A stretch of DNA of 64,000 nt from Antitrichia curtipendula (Eukaryota > Streptophyta > Bryopsida > Hypnales > Leucodontaceae), in contig OX579635.1 of assembly GCA_951230915.1 (NCBI GenBank), positions 4,898,001 through 4,962,000 on the forward strand. The letters run 5' to 3'. The position numbers and the translations under genes were made by a program. Of this stretch, positions 1 to 12,072 are shown one piece after another (position 1 is the first letter of the stretch; each line of letters starts with the position of its first letter). The notes under the pieces were generated by a model. That model was given only the letters and a program-made list of their open reading frames with translations, was not told where the DNA came from and searched no databases.

Positions 1-525
1 TAACAACAAATTAGCATACTTACGATTGTCAATCATGTATTGCTTTTAGTGGCTCTTATTAGCAAGTCAATGGAAATTCCATTGCGCTTTATTATAAATG
101 ACTTGAATTATTAAGCACAAAATACTCATTAAAAAGACAAAGTAATTTTGCTAAAGAGAACATATAGAAGGACACTACACTCATGTGCGATGTACACAAT
201 TCACACATGTTTGGAAATAAACAAGAGCATAGTGACACTTGCTATCAATGAAAAGATGTCCATTTTTGAGCCTTTTGTTTCTAGTATTCAAAACATACAC
301 AAATTATGGAGTTGATAAGGATTCCATCTTCTACCTTGCATCAAATTGGGCTACAAACAATTACTACAAGTGAGAAAAATGAGTATTGTTTTTTATCTTC
401 TTAGTGTCCCGTACAAGATATGCTATAAAAATAGGTTGGTACATCATTGACTCCTAATACAACATTGAAAGCCTTTCACCTTTCAACAATAACTATGAAA
501 TTCTCTTGTGAACTAAAATAGGCTT

Positions 526-3500
526 CTAGTCCAAGGATTTGTACTTTGCTGTGGAAAGATATTTCTTGGGATTGTCTTGCAACGGGATCCATGTTGCGTC
601 CCATTGATCCTTCTCAACCTCTGTCATATAGTCCATGATAGTGTAGTTGGTCCAGGCCATATGTCTCTCATTTAGCATTGACAACCTATCCGCCTCTTTT
701 GCAGCCTCCTCCGCCGTTTCTAATACACACAATGCAATTCATGGTATTAAGTTCATGTGAACAACTAACGCATATTTGTCATACTCTCCTCTAGAGCCAC
801 GTGATCCAAATTTCATACATCCAAGGGAGCAAGTCATTTACATGAGACCAATTGATTCACTCCACCACAATAAACTCAATGGTCAAATATATCAAACATC
901 ATGAATGCATTCACTCCATGCAATGTACGTCTAGTTCCAAAGATTGGGTACCATATGTGGATGTGTCTTTTGTGCCATTGCCAACATAGGGATCCGTCAC
1001 TCCTTTGGCAAGGGGAACGTCGCAAAACCACCGGACTTTTCCTTTGTCAATCCCTCGAGCATTTCTACGAGCACACATCACCTTGAATTGAGTTCCTCAT
1101 TTGAACTTTGGAAGGCATTTATGCTAGATTGCACAACCAATTCAATAAAGACAAAAAGGAATGTCTATATATCATTCTATCAAGTTCTAGGCCATACTCC
1201 ACATAAAATGAAAGAGGTCATGTCCTTACTTTCTAAACTTGATGTTCCTATATCTTGGAATGAAAGAATCGGAAGGCAAAACATCGCTTCTAAAGTACCC
1301 CCTTCCCCTGTTCCAATATATCAAGGACAAACAATTTAGAAACAAATTCATCACTTAGGTGGCATCCATTGATGTCATCTCACCCTTGATTCCTATCGAC
1401 AAGGAGATTGCACAACATGTATACCTACTCTAAATTGCCCAATCCTATGAAACCCAATTTCTCAAAAGAAACTTGTCAACTTGTTTTTCCGAGACTCATA
1501 TGGAACCAAAGTGAATTTGTTATAAATGTTAGGACTTACATGGATGGACCAAGAGTTCTTTTTATTATCACGTTTTGATGATTCCAATCCAAAACATAAT
1601 AATCAAGTAGGTAGTTTTAGAAACTAAGGGAGACTTACATGAGCCTCAAATGGGCCACCAAATCCACTCGAGGAAGTTCTCCCCAAACTGCCGCATCCAT
1701 TTCAATGGAGTCCCTATCTTCCTACAATGGCAAATGACAATAATGAATCAATTCTTTAGATTGTCTCTAGGAAAATAATACCACAAGTATGGAAAATAAA
1801 TTGGATGGACTTAGATTTATTGTTTCCTTTACAACTTTTGAGCTACACATAGTTGATAGTTATCAAAATCTTGTTTTCTAAAGTATAATATACTTCATAG
1901 GAATCCCTCAAAAATACATAAGTAGATTCTACTTTATAACATGTGTAATTGGAGCAATTGTCAATTTTTTTAATATGTGTCATTGTGATGTTGTTATAAA
2001 TATTTATTTATAAAGTAACTTAAAAGGGCTCTCAAATAATACAAATAGATGGAATATACAAGGAACCAATCCAACGAGTGGCTCACAATAAGCGCACGTC
2101 ATTCCAAACCAAGTCCACCTTGGTTCAAGGAATTCAAATGAAGGCCTTCATACCCAAAGCAAGCAAGGTGACCTTACCATATTAATGCACAACTCCTCGC
2201 CTTCATGGACAAATGCAAATAGATTGAAGGCGTCCCATGCTTCCCTTTCATTTGAAAATTCTCCTGTATATGAAAAGTTTTGCAATGATAGTTATTAATC
2301 CATTTGGTCAAAGACAAGAAATGGAGCATACCTAAATGATCCGCACTAGCAATCCAATGTGTTTGTGTTGAATTGAAATGGCATGCTAATTATTACCAAT
2401 AGTCAAAAACGTTTTGTTGGATTTTGGAAGATCTTTGGGCCTAAAGTAGGCTACAAAGCTTTCCCTCCCTCCTTCTCGCCTGTTCAACATTTTCACCACC
2501 ACCAATTTTGATTGAGTTTTATGAATATACTTGCTAAAATAAATAATGCACCATCTTATCTAGAAGCAAATCCTAGAGCCCGGATAATGGTAAGGTTGTA
2601 CTAATCTAATAACAAATGAAGGCCAAGGTTTTCATTCCAACGCATTTATGGTCTTGGAAAGCTCATATGTGAGACGTTGGCATTGCTAGCAATATGGCAT
2701 CTACATGCTCTTGTTTGTTTAATGAAGTGATTCTAGTGATCCAATATAAGTTCAAAGTTGACACTTTGGTGCCAAACAAGTGTTATTGTTATGTACCAAG
2801 TGGACGCCCAATGGATGGAGAATGGTAGCAATTACAAGACTAAGGTGAAGAATTTCAAATACGTACCGTTTTACACCATGTTGCTTGAATCGGGCTTGCC
2901 TTGGTTGTTTCTTGCTCCGCTTGCATCCTTTAGAAACTATGCTAGACGTTGCAACCGTCCCTTCTCCCATTTGAGCCTCCATTTCTCCATCTTTAGAGAT
3001 GTCTTCCACATTCCCAAGAGGACTCACTCTTTGGGATTCTATAGACAAAAAAGTTTTTTGATCAAATAAAGGATGTGGAGCATTACCCTCTAGAACCTCC
3101 ATCAAGTCACCAATCGTGGAGGGAGTCATGTCTTCATTGCCATTGCTAGATGATCCCGTGGTCTCTACATAATCAACTTCATTTGGACTCTTTTCCCTTC
3201 TCAATGCATTCAAGCGTAATACGGACTTGGGGGATAGAGGCTTTGCCACTCGTGCTTTCTTTGGCATAGTCCTTGCTTCACCATTTGCACCATCACCAAC
3301 AATAGGCTCAAAGATGGGTGTGGCCTCCATCCTCTCATTATTCACCTCCGCCCAACTAAAACAAGGTGGTTCGTTCATCCACGGTCTTTTCCTAGTAGGG
3401 TTGTTGTTGTCTCCAAGATTTGGAGTGGAGAAGGTGGTCTCCCCCACCATTTGTTGTCCCTCCAATTCATCGTGGGATGCTCCAACATGCCCATGTGTTC

Positions 3501-4575
3501 TACCCAATTCATATTGCACATGATGGTCTTCCAAAGTTTGATCACCATGAACTTGCAGCATGGAAGCCAATCCTCTATTGCCACTAATATTGCCTACACC
3601 TTCTTGATTAGTTGGCACAGTTGTTCCTCCACAATCTACACCATCATTGATAAGGTCCTTCCAACCAGGAAGCCCTACCTTGAATGCTTGGTCGCTCTCC
3701 AACAAGTCTTTAAACATTGTGAGTACGTCATCAGTTGGAGAGATGTCCAAATCACTTGGAAGAGGTCCTACAGATTGAGATTCCCCATCATGCAAATGCA
3801 CTCCACCTTGTTCGGGTTCTAAAATAGGATCACCATGTCCAATTTCAAGGCAAGGGATTGACATCAATGGATCAAGTCCTTCATCACCATGAATAGCTCC
3901 CAAAAGATTTGTGCCATCACCAACAAAGTCTACCAAATGGTTTGATTCGGGCTCTACTATGTTTTCATTGGTCCCCCCTTCACACAAGGTATCCATCTCA
4001 AGCAACATACTACTTGCATCCTCTTCAACTAGGGCTTGAGAAACTTGCCCTTTCATCTTTGAAATTTGAGAACCCAACGTCGGATCAATATCGGCTTCCA
4101 TTGCCGCACTATTGCAACTAGAAGGGATGGTTGGTGGCGCACCAAAACTTTGACCTTCCATTTCATCAGGGAGCTTACTAATCACCCAAAATTGCCCTCC
4201 AACACAAAGATCAAAACAGGACGTTCCAAGTCCTATCATTTCAAAGAAGTGTTTATCCTCTCCATGCACAATGCCAATGGTGCAACTGTCCTCGTTTGTG
4301 ACCATTTGATGTAAATCAAATTGAAACGGTCCTTGGGCAATGTAAGACGTATTTGTAGATGGGATAATGATCCAACGACCCCCTTTACCATTGTCGCAAA
4401 TAGACTTGTAGCCTACTTCCGTATTGGGGCTTTTAAGAAATTCAAGTATGCTTTCTATTGAATTGGTATATGGTCCCCATGCACCGTAGACAAAATTGGT
4501 GTCTCTATCCATCATGGATGGTCCCATGGTATCTTTGCTACTCTCAAGATGTGGATTCACGCTAAGATGATCCAT
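526..4575 (-). CDS. Orphan nuclear-type protein, five exons (left copy)
   Basis: Mirror copy of the gene at 22530-26579; product not recognised. The coding exons on the minus strand are 2877-4575, 2178-2263, 1639-1721, 952-1064 and 526-719, giving 724 residues. All introns are GT..AG and all phases fit. Against the right copy I see two silent changes (3016, 3550) and two replacements: Thr instead of Met at residue 540 (2957), and Leu instead of Ser in exon 2 (2191). No stop or frameshift separates the copies, so both appear intact. Transcription runs toward the left window edge, away from the partner copy. An ORF of 131 codons on the opposite strand (944-1339) overlaps exon 4 and leaves some doubt about the 3' half of the model. 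Confidence 0.55.
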
Positions 4576-4914
4576 GTATGTATATCTACAAACGTTCTGA
4601 GGGACCTAATAATCAATGTACGAATAATGAACACTCCAACACGTAGAAAGCCAAGACACTTGTAACACATCCACTAGTCTATATCGCATATTTCCTTCCA
4701 AACCCTTCACAACTTCAAATCTACCCAAGGTAATGCGATAGGCTTGAACTTTGAAGGGACTTTGTAATGTATACTTTCCTAATCTTTGAAGGAACAAGAC
4801 ACGGTTTGCAATGAGACACATACACCTTCCACTACGACAATATGGTCTAGGTAGTAGGCTAAACAAGGGACTATGAGAGACTTACAAATGAGAGACTTCC
4901 CACCAAGGCCCATG

Positions 4915-4989
4915 TATTTATATTTTGCGTTCCATTTTTCAACTACCGAGTCTTGGATTTAGATCCACCATTCCACGTGGCTAGATTGG
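4915..4989 (-). promoter_or_regulatory. CCAAT box, G-box and TATA box of the orphan gene (left copy)
   Basis: Mirror of the right-arm promoter on the minus strand: TATA box at 4915-4922, G-box at 4973-4980 and CCAAT at 4985-4989. It is unchanged from the other arm, so both gene copies keep the same core promoter. Confidence 0.6.
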
Positions 4990-7900
4990 GTGGCACGGCT
5001 CCAATGCTCAATCCTTCAACCGAGACAATGTGAAGGATAGATCAATCCATTAGCAACCAAAGGGACAATTAATGCATTTACTTCACATTCAAGTTGATTC
5101 AATTAGTAGGTCATTGCACCAATCAATATTAATTCTAATTCATTACTAAGTTGGATAATTATGCCAATTCTTGAGGCGCATTAACACAAATGTTTACAAT
5201 ATTTTTGATAACATTAGAAGGTTTAATGTAGTCTACACTATTTTCATGGAGTTACAAATAATGTGATGGTTATCCAACTTTCATCTACATTCATTGACAT
5301 ACAAACAATTTTTTATTCAAAATGCATCCTAATGCCTAAATAACAAGCATCATCATGTTTATTTTTAAATATTTTCTTTGGAGATTGTGGATGTGTCATA
5401 CATTTGACATTGTTATTGGTCGCATTTGTGTCATATGGTTGAATTTTTTCTAGTTGTAGTCTTGTAGACCAATGATTTGTGTGATTGAATCCTAATTCTA
5501 AATCCATTGGGTTCATCCATAGATTGATCAATTCAACCATCGATAGTTGATAATTAGGATTTTGGCAAAAAAATGTTTCACAAAAGTGTGTGTTCTCAAG
5601 AATGTCATCATATATGAATTTGTTGAATTGGAATGAATGATACATGAGGACCAAAGCATAAAATATTTGCAATGCTTGTTGCAATTGGGCATCATACAAT
5701 GCATATCTAACTCTCCTTGGACCATGACTTTGGAAGTAATGAGCTAATACCAATGAAATTTTCAAAGAAGTTGGATTTGACCTTCCAACTATCATTATTT
5801 TTGTAGTATTTTTGAAATATCAATTGCTATTTAGTATGAGAATTTGTTATCATTTTACATTTTAAGCTTTGATGGTTTTGAGGACTTTTGAGAGTTTGTT
5901 TATCAAAAATGATGAGTCTAGCTAGAGATAAACTTTCAAGAAATATAATGATATAATGATGTTCAATTTACATTGGAACTTGGGGTATTTAAGAATAGAT
6001 TTCTTGTTCCCATTCCATCAACACATGAAATGATGGTTTTCTTGCAAATGCAATTATAAGCCATTGTAAACACTTTTATGCCTCCTTTGGGTGGTTTAAG
6101 ATGTATATCTCTTGTTGAAAATTGTAAAATTTGATTTTTCATTCTTACAATGTGTTGAGTAGAAGGTTGAATTTGTGAGATAGAACAAAAAAACTAAATA
6201 ATTACTTGCTCTAAGATGGAAACTTTAAAAAATATATATATATACAATTGCTTCCAAGAGGGTATTTTGTAGACAAGAATCAAAAATCTACTATGAGATC
6301 CTTCTTCAAATATACATTTAACATCACTATAGGAATTTATTTTGTGAAAAGTGATCTCTAGATTCATCATTTTGGATACAAGAATTGTCATACCACATGA
6401 AAAAACACTTAATCTCTAATGTCCCAAGGCTTGCATATCATCAAATTGCTCTCAACCTGTCATTTTTTATTATTATTGCAGAGCACAAAAAACTTTAGAA
6501 ATGGTTTATTTTGCATATTCAATTGTAGGATCTTGCACTAGCCATTGGTATAAGAACATTTGTATAGAAGAAATTTCATAAATTTGACCAAGTGGATTGC
6601 AAGTCAATTTTAAGTTTGAAGTGAAAAAATCCACTTGTGTTTTTGCACCTTGCCTAATCATGTTTTTATGCTTTGACTCTTCTCAATTCAAATTTTTGGT
6701 ACTATTAAAATTTAATTTTAGTTTTCTTATGCTGAAAATTTCAGTTGAAAGTTTAGGGGAAAAAAATTAAAAAGCTCCACTCATTTGATTTTCATTCTCT
6801 AGAAAATTGTCAAGTAGAAGGAGGTATGAGATTAAAGGGAACTCTAGATTGTTGATAAGTCTAAGATGGAATTGAAATACCATAATTCCAACGGTGAGAT
6901 TAGCTTATCGATGGAACAAATTCTATCAGATTCTTTATTTTGAAAAATTGTGGAAATTGTTTTTAAAAATGAACCTTTACATTATCTTATCATGAAGAAC
7001 CTTTGATTGTCCAAAAAACAAGATTGTCCATAAGTTTCTCACCACTAGTTCAAATAGCATCATGATTCAAATCTTTCCATGTAGACAAAAATACATTCTA
7101 TGTGAAATAAAATTTTGAACATTTTATTTTGACTATTTGTGAATTTTAGGGTGTTGCCCAAGAAGTTTTGTTTTGGGTTTGTTTTTGCATAATTGTTTCT
7201 CCCAAGCATTGATTGAAATTAAAAAAAATGTATTCCTCAAAAGCTAATGTATTTTCTTATTTTCAAAGAAAGTTTCAAAAAATCATGAGAGGTTGAGACC
7301 ATGGGAACCTACCCAAAATCCATTTTGTCTCTCAAGAGGACAAGAGGACTTAGGAGTTAAGACACTTTATAATTGTGTTGTGTGCATCATATATAAAATA
7401 AAGTGTGGTAAAATGGGTGGACTAGTTTAGAACCTTGTCCATTTGACCAACCTCTAGTACTCTATTTTTTTCATGATAATAAGGAGTTTTGGGGGGGGGA
7501 ACATTTTGGAAGAATAAGAATTAATATGTAGATATTTTCATTAGAAATCCAACAATACTTTGGTTTTAGACTTTTTATTAAAACTGCATTGCACAATTTG
7601 ACCATTTTTGTCTCCTTTTCTTTAAATAATCTCTTATATCTAGTAATGAAATAATTAACTTGATGTCTTCGAATTCAGTTCTTTAGGAAAGTCATTCATA
7701 TACACCCCCTATCTCTCTGAAGAACTCCAGATTGTCCATCATTTATGTCCCGCTAAAAAGCTTCTTTTGTTGATTTTGAACGTTGGGAAGGCGTTGACAG
7801 TAGTGAAGGACCTCCTAGAAGCAAGTATCAAAGGATTAGGGAGCATGTTTTTCCTAAAAAGCTTGGCCCTATCCACATGAGTCTCCTTTGACTTGTTGTT

Positions 7901-8676
7901 TCCTGAAATAGTTATATTGATAGTGGATTTGGTGACCACTTGGGTGCTATGAGGATTTATTCACAAGGGGGCCATGTTTTCTTGTTGCGGATATAGATTG
8001 GAAACTGATATTTATAGAATTCCATTGTTGCCACCATCATTTACATCATCATGAATGACGAGTTTGTACCATTTACAAACAATGCTCAAAGATGATACTT
8101 CCTGCATTAATTTTGGGTGGGATAACAACGATCTCTAAGCTAGAGATTTTGCATAGATCTAGGGGATGGATTACTGGTTGGTGAATGCATGTATTACTAG
8201 GACAAAGACTAAAAATATGTTTAATTTTTCATGGAGAACATTTTGGGAGATTTTTACAAGGATTGAAGTAGTATCATTTTAAAATAAATAAAAAGAGATA
8301 ATAAAAGTTAATTGTTAATTGTTAGTTTTTCTAAATATTGTATTAATATACAATGATTCTAATTTCAGCCTAGAAAATTTATTTTAGAATTCAAAATTGA
8401 ATTTTACCATTAAAATTTTTTTTCATATTTGTTTGTCTTTTAATGATGAATGAAAACTTCAGAGTCCAAAAATGTCCAATTTTGGTTTAAGATTAGTAAA
8501 AAGCACAAGGATCCAAAGACATAGGAGAGGTCTTCTTTGGTAGCATGCTCATGCATTGAACACTAAAATGAAACTCGCATTTATTAAAATGCAAAATAGT
8601 ATTAGGACAACAATCAATAGAAATGCATTAAGGTTTAGAATTGGCAAAGAAAAGACTATAATTTATAAAGTTGTAC
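4990..8676. other. AT-rich non-coding stretch of the left arm
   Basis: Apart from the 160-codon frame there is no supportable gene. Bases 6830-7350 are a diverged relative of 45210-45760, sharing the series of segments around 'aattccaa.ggtgagatt', 'acaagattgt' and 'cccaaaatccatttcgtc', so an old dispersed repeat lies here. A short non-ATG frame of 66 codons at 7739-7939 is probably spurious. The mirror stretch is 18429-22115. Confidence 0.5.
5313..5795 (-). CDS. Hypothetical 160-residue ORF (left arm)
   Basis: Identical mirror of the ORF at 21310-21792. It has an ATG start and no recognised domain. It lies about 740 bp upstream of the orphan gene's coding start on the same strand, outside that gene's predicted transcript. 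It could be a chance open frame in AT-rich DNA or an exon of a decayed gene. Confidence 0.25.
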   Translation of the reverse strand: MIVGRSNPTSLKISLVLAHYFQSHGPRRVRYALYDAQLQQALQIFYALVLMYHSFQFNKFIYDDILENTHFCETFFCQNPNYQLSMVELINLWMNPMDLELGFNHTNHWSTRLQLEKIQPYDTNATNNNVKCMTHPQSPKKIFKNKHDDACYLGIRMHFE

Positions 8677-8876
8677 NNNNNNNNNNNNNNNNNNNNNNNN
8701 NNNNNNNNNNNNNNNNNNNNNNNNNNNNNNNNNNNNNNNNNNNNNNNNNNNNNNNNNNNNNNNNNNNNNNNNNNNNNNNNNNNNNNNNNNNNNNNNNNNN
8801 NNNNNNNNNNNNNNNNNNNNNNNNNNNNNNNNNNNNNNNNNNNNNNNNNNNNNNNNNNNNNNNNNNNNNNNNNNNN
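8677..8876. other. Assembly gap of exactly 200 N
   Basis: The run is exactly 200 N, a round number typical of a fixed-size scaffold gap. The left inverted-repeat arm stops at its left edge, and the direct-repeat copy starts at its right edge. The true distance and order of the two flanks are therefore unproven. Confidence 0.98.
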
Positions 8877-8907
8877 CCAAAAAACATCCTTGGCGGCATT
8901 TATGGGT

Positions 8908-9194
8908 TAAGGTACCTACACCTAAAATTGCACAAATAAGCAATTCAACATGGTTTCCATTATTATATTGGAATTTTTTTTGTGGGATCGTGTTGGTAGT
9001 AAAAAGGGGATTCTAGATTTTCTTAGAATGCATTTTTTGGACACCGTATGAATAAACTATAAATTTTTGAAGTGCTAAAAATAGGTGTTTTTAAAAGCGA
9101 TCATAGATTCTCATGAACAGTGGAAGTACATTTTAGGCAAGAATCTCTAGTGTGTAATTTTAGGTAGCGTGCCATTTTAGGTGTAGTTACCATA
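8908..9194. mobile_element. MITE with TAAGGTACCTACACC ends (copy 1)
   Basis: The left end TAAGGTACCTACACCTAAAA is matched, inverted, by the right end ..TTTTAGGTGTAGTTACCATA. It is 287 bp long with no coding capacity. It is repeated at 32683-32969 as part of the direct duplication. This is a member of the TAAGG..CCTTA group found throughout the window. Confidence 0.65.
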
Positions 9195-9456
9195 GTTGTC
9201 TGAAAATCTGTGAAAGTCGTGGCTGGGGACTGGTTCCTTTGATTTCCTTGTACTATTCCCTTTATCGATGGAAATTGTCCATGTGTTTCAAGGAAAATAT
9301 TAATTAATGGTGGGATTGTGTTGATTTTTTGGCTTAGTATTGATGGGAGTAGTATTCTGTTTGTTGGATTGTTAATTCATCAGTGTTGGATTATCCACCT
9401 CGGTAGCTTTGCTCAAGGCTTTAATCGGTGGTTGTGGACAATGGATTTGCTGTAAG

Positions 9457-10410
9457 CTTAACTTAGTCCCTATAGGTTTTTGACTATGTTTTCCCCCGAA
9501 CGTTCCAAAACTGCCATTTCTAATACAAGTACTAAATTTTAGGAAAAAAAAATCATTTTTGACACATGTAACTATAGGCTTTTGTAGTATGTTGGTTTGA
9601 GAAGATGTGGAAGAAGTTTCAGAAATTTCTACCGTGTGGATTGCAAGATATTAGCGTTTGCAGTGACAAAAATCCTTTGTTTGGCCTTGCAAAAAAATGG
9701 GTAGCTATACTTTACAAAGTCACATTTATATGAAAAAAAAATTCCATGTTGGTGGTGCTTCTTTGAGTTCATTCTTGAGTTCAAGGCAAGTTGGTTACAA
9801 ACTCAAAAAATCATTTGGAATTGTATAACATATAGAGAAAAAATAGTAAGTAGAAAGCAATAGAGAATGATTCAAAATACTAAATTAACAAGAATTTAGA
9901 TTTGGACTTGAAAAAATGTCAATCCCAATGGTTGTAATGCTGTAATAAACAATCTACATCCTATTATTTTATTTTATTTTTAAAAATATTAAGAATTGAG
10001 TTTGATAAAGGACTTCAAAGTTTATTTTAGAGTAGAGATTCTATAACTACCCGTAAACTGAAACTCCTCATAACTTTCATTTCATTAATCAAAATGGAAT
10101 TATTCAAAGATTTACTAGCATATATAAACCTAGAGAACCATTTTTAAAGTTTTATCTTTTTTAGAGGTGATTTATTAAGAATTTTTTTGAGTTGTATAGG
10201 TTGTCTGTAATTCCCAGAAAATTATATATCATACAATAACTTTTTAACCATGTAGTCAAAAATTGTAAAAATTGTTGGGCCTTAAAGCTACTCTTTGGGC
10301 ACATGTTGTGTGATTATTTTAGAGAAATAAAATAAAAATTCCATTTTTAGTGCGGTGCCTAAAATTGCTATGTTGCTAAACAAATGCAGTTTAGTCCTTT
10401 AGGGGTTAAG
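9457..10410. mobile_element. 954-bp non-coding insertion with GGGGTTAAG-type ends
   Basis: The ends are CTTAACTTAGTCCCTATAGG and, inverted, ..AGTCCTTTAGGGGTTAAG. The diverged host copy at 16560-17310 lacks this segment and reads straight through (ttgctgtaa / ttaggttagc), which shows an insertion. There is no ORF of note. The 3' 200 bp closely resembles 45880-46062. The second copy is at 33232-34185. Confidence 0.65.
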
Positions 10411-11095
10411 TTAGCTTTTCCTTGTGCTAATGTTGTATCTGACATTAAAATGTAGTCTATGTTTTCTGTTTTTTTTGTTAACTTGTACAGATTGTGTCAA
10501 CAAAAGGTGTAAATTGCAGCGATGCTAAGTATAAACTTTTGTCTATTGGTTCTTGATTGGTTTCCCATTTTTTTCTGTTTGATGTGAGTTTAGGTTAATC
10601 TTAGGATGTCAAGGGTCTCTAGAGAAATTTCCATGTTACTAAATATACATCATTGGCAAAGCCAATTAAACTATTACAAGGCAGTACTCCTCCGTTGTTC
10701 ATTGATAAATGCTAAGCTGGCGGGCCTTCTGTTTTACTCTATTAAATTCTTTCTGTAAATGATTTGCATATAGTTGATCTATCAGTTGAAAATTCCGATG
10801 ATGTTTTCATGGCTTAACCCTACAACGCCCAAGGCCTAACCATGTCAAAAAAGAACCTTGCTTTTCAAGTGTTATAAGTCTAAATGTGAGAGAGGTATGA
10901 AAATCTCAACCATACAATCTTGTATTGTGCATGTTGTAGATGGTGTAAATCAAATTTGGGGTCATTTGACCGTATAGATTGAAGGATTATAATGTTCTAG
11001 TGTTGAAAAAAGATGCTGAAATTTTCCTAAAAACACATTTGGAGGTGAAATTCAATTTCTAAGCCTACTCAAATGAAAAAACTTCAAACTAAAAA

Positions 11096-11700
11096 ATGAT
11101 TCAAAACCAAAAGACAAACACATTGGTGGGAAAAAAAATCATTCAATTGACTCATTGCGATTGCAAAATTGTTCTGAAATGTCAAAAAAACAGTGAAAAA
11201 AGTAGCAAAAAAACACATCTTTGGGTGAACCTACCTCTACTAAAATGCTTCTCAATCAATCATAACTTCTTGGATTGATATGAAATTTTACCACAAGAAC
11301 TAGACTAGTATGCGCAACTTTTCTTGCAAAAATTATTAAAAACAAAACATGTCTGAAGAAGTTATAAGCCGCCAAAGTTCACTGTAATGCAAAAATGTCT
11401 GGATTTTGAACTTCGAATTGCTCCCAAGCATTCAAAACAACTTGGATTGACATGAAAATTTTACCACAATAAGTAGACTTTATGGGGAGCAAAACCTAAC
11501 AAACTTTTATTGAAAACTAACATTTGATGAAAAAGATACAAGCCCCCAAAGTTGCAGCCATCTCAATGCAGTGTGGTGAACTCAAATTGAACCTGCAAAC
11601 TTTGAATGGATTTCAAAAACTCAATACATCTTTGATAGATCTGAAAATTTTACCATAAAAAATAGACTAGTATGCGCAACTTTTCCAACAAGTTTGATTG
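11096..11700. repeat. Degenerate tandem repeat, about 180-bp period
   Basis: Three imperfect units each carry 'ttggattga.atgaaa.tttaccacaa..ta.actagta' near 11270, 11445 and 11635, spaced about 173-189 bp. Units 1 and 3 also share 'agactagtatgcgcaac'. Not coding. Repeated at 34871-35475 in the second duplication copy. Confidence 0.5.
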
Positions 11701-11792
11701 AATTTGGACATTTGATGCAAAAGTTACAGCACTTTGAAGTTGACCGCTAGACTGTGTGAGGATACTTTTGATCCCCTTGGGCGGTGAAGGGT

Positions 11793-12072
11793 TAAGGCAG
11801 ATACCCCCAAATGTGCCACTGACCTTAAAGCGCCATCTATATTGTGTGTACATCTCCAAAATCAGTTTTGCACCTATGTGGAAGAAACACTTTTAGAACC
11901 AAACTTTGTTCCTTAATAACTTTTGCATACAGTATCCAAATGCCATGTTCTTTGGTGCGTTGGAACCTCCCCTTTCACTTGCCAACAAGAACATCTGAAC
12001 ATTTGACCAGTCTAATGATAGTCACTACTAGGCACAGAAGCAAAAAGTGGCGTTTTTGGGTGTACCTACCTT
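11793..12072. mobile_element. MITE with TAAGGTRGGYACMCCCAAA ends (copy 1)
   Basis: A 280-bp element starting 'taaggcagatacccccaaat' and ending '..ttttgggtgtacctacctt'. It is homologous over its full length to 49289-49565 and 49590-49865, and is repeated at 35568-35847. Short open frames across it are not genes. Confidence 0.65.

Larger units (their letters stand above)
1..8676. repeat. Left arm of a large inverted repeat
   Basis: This arm is the reverse complement of 18429-27104, with base x pairing with base 27105-x along the whole arm. No indel was noticed. The only substitutions found by eye are at 2191, 2957, 3016 and 3550, all within the orphan gene, though the comparison was not exhaustive. 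The outer end coincides with the window edge, so the repeat may extend further left. The inner end is the first base of a 200-N gap. The arm holds the orphan gene (526-4575), its promoter and AT-rich DNA with old repeat relics. Confidence 0.97.

Noticed and set aside
944..1339. 131-codon frame on the + strand of the left arm (mirror 25766-26161)
   Set aside because: It lacks recognisable content and overlaps, in antisense, an exon that splices in phase with the orphan gene. I kept the spliced model but not with certainty.
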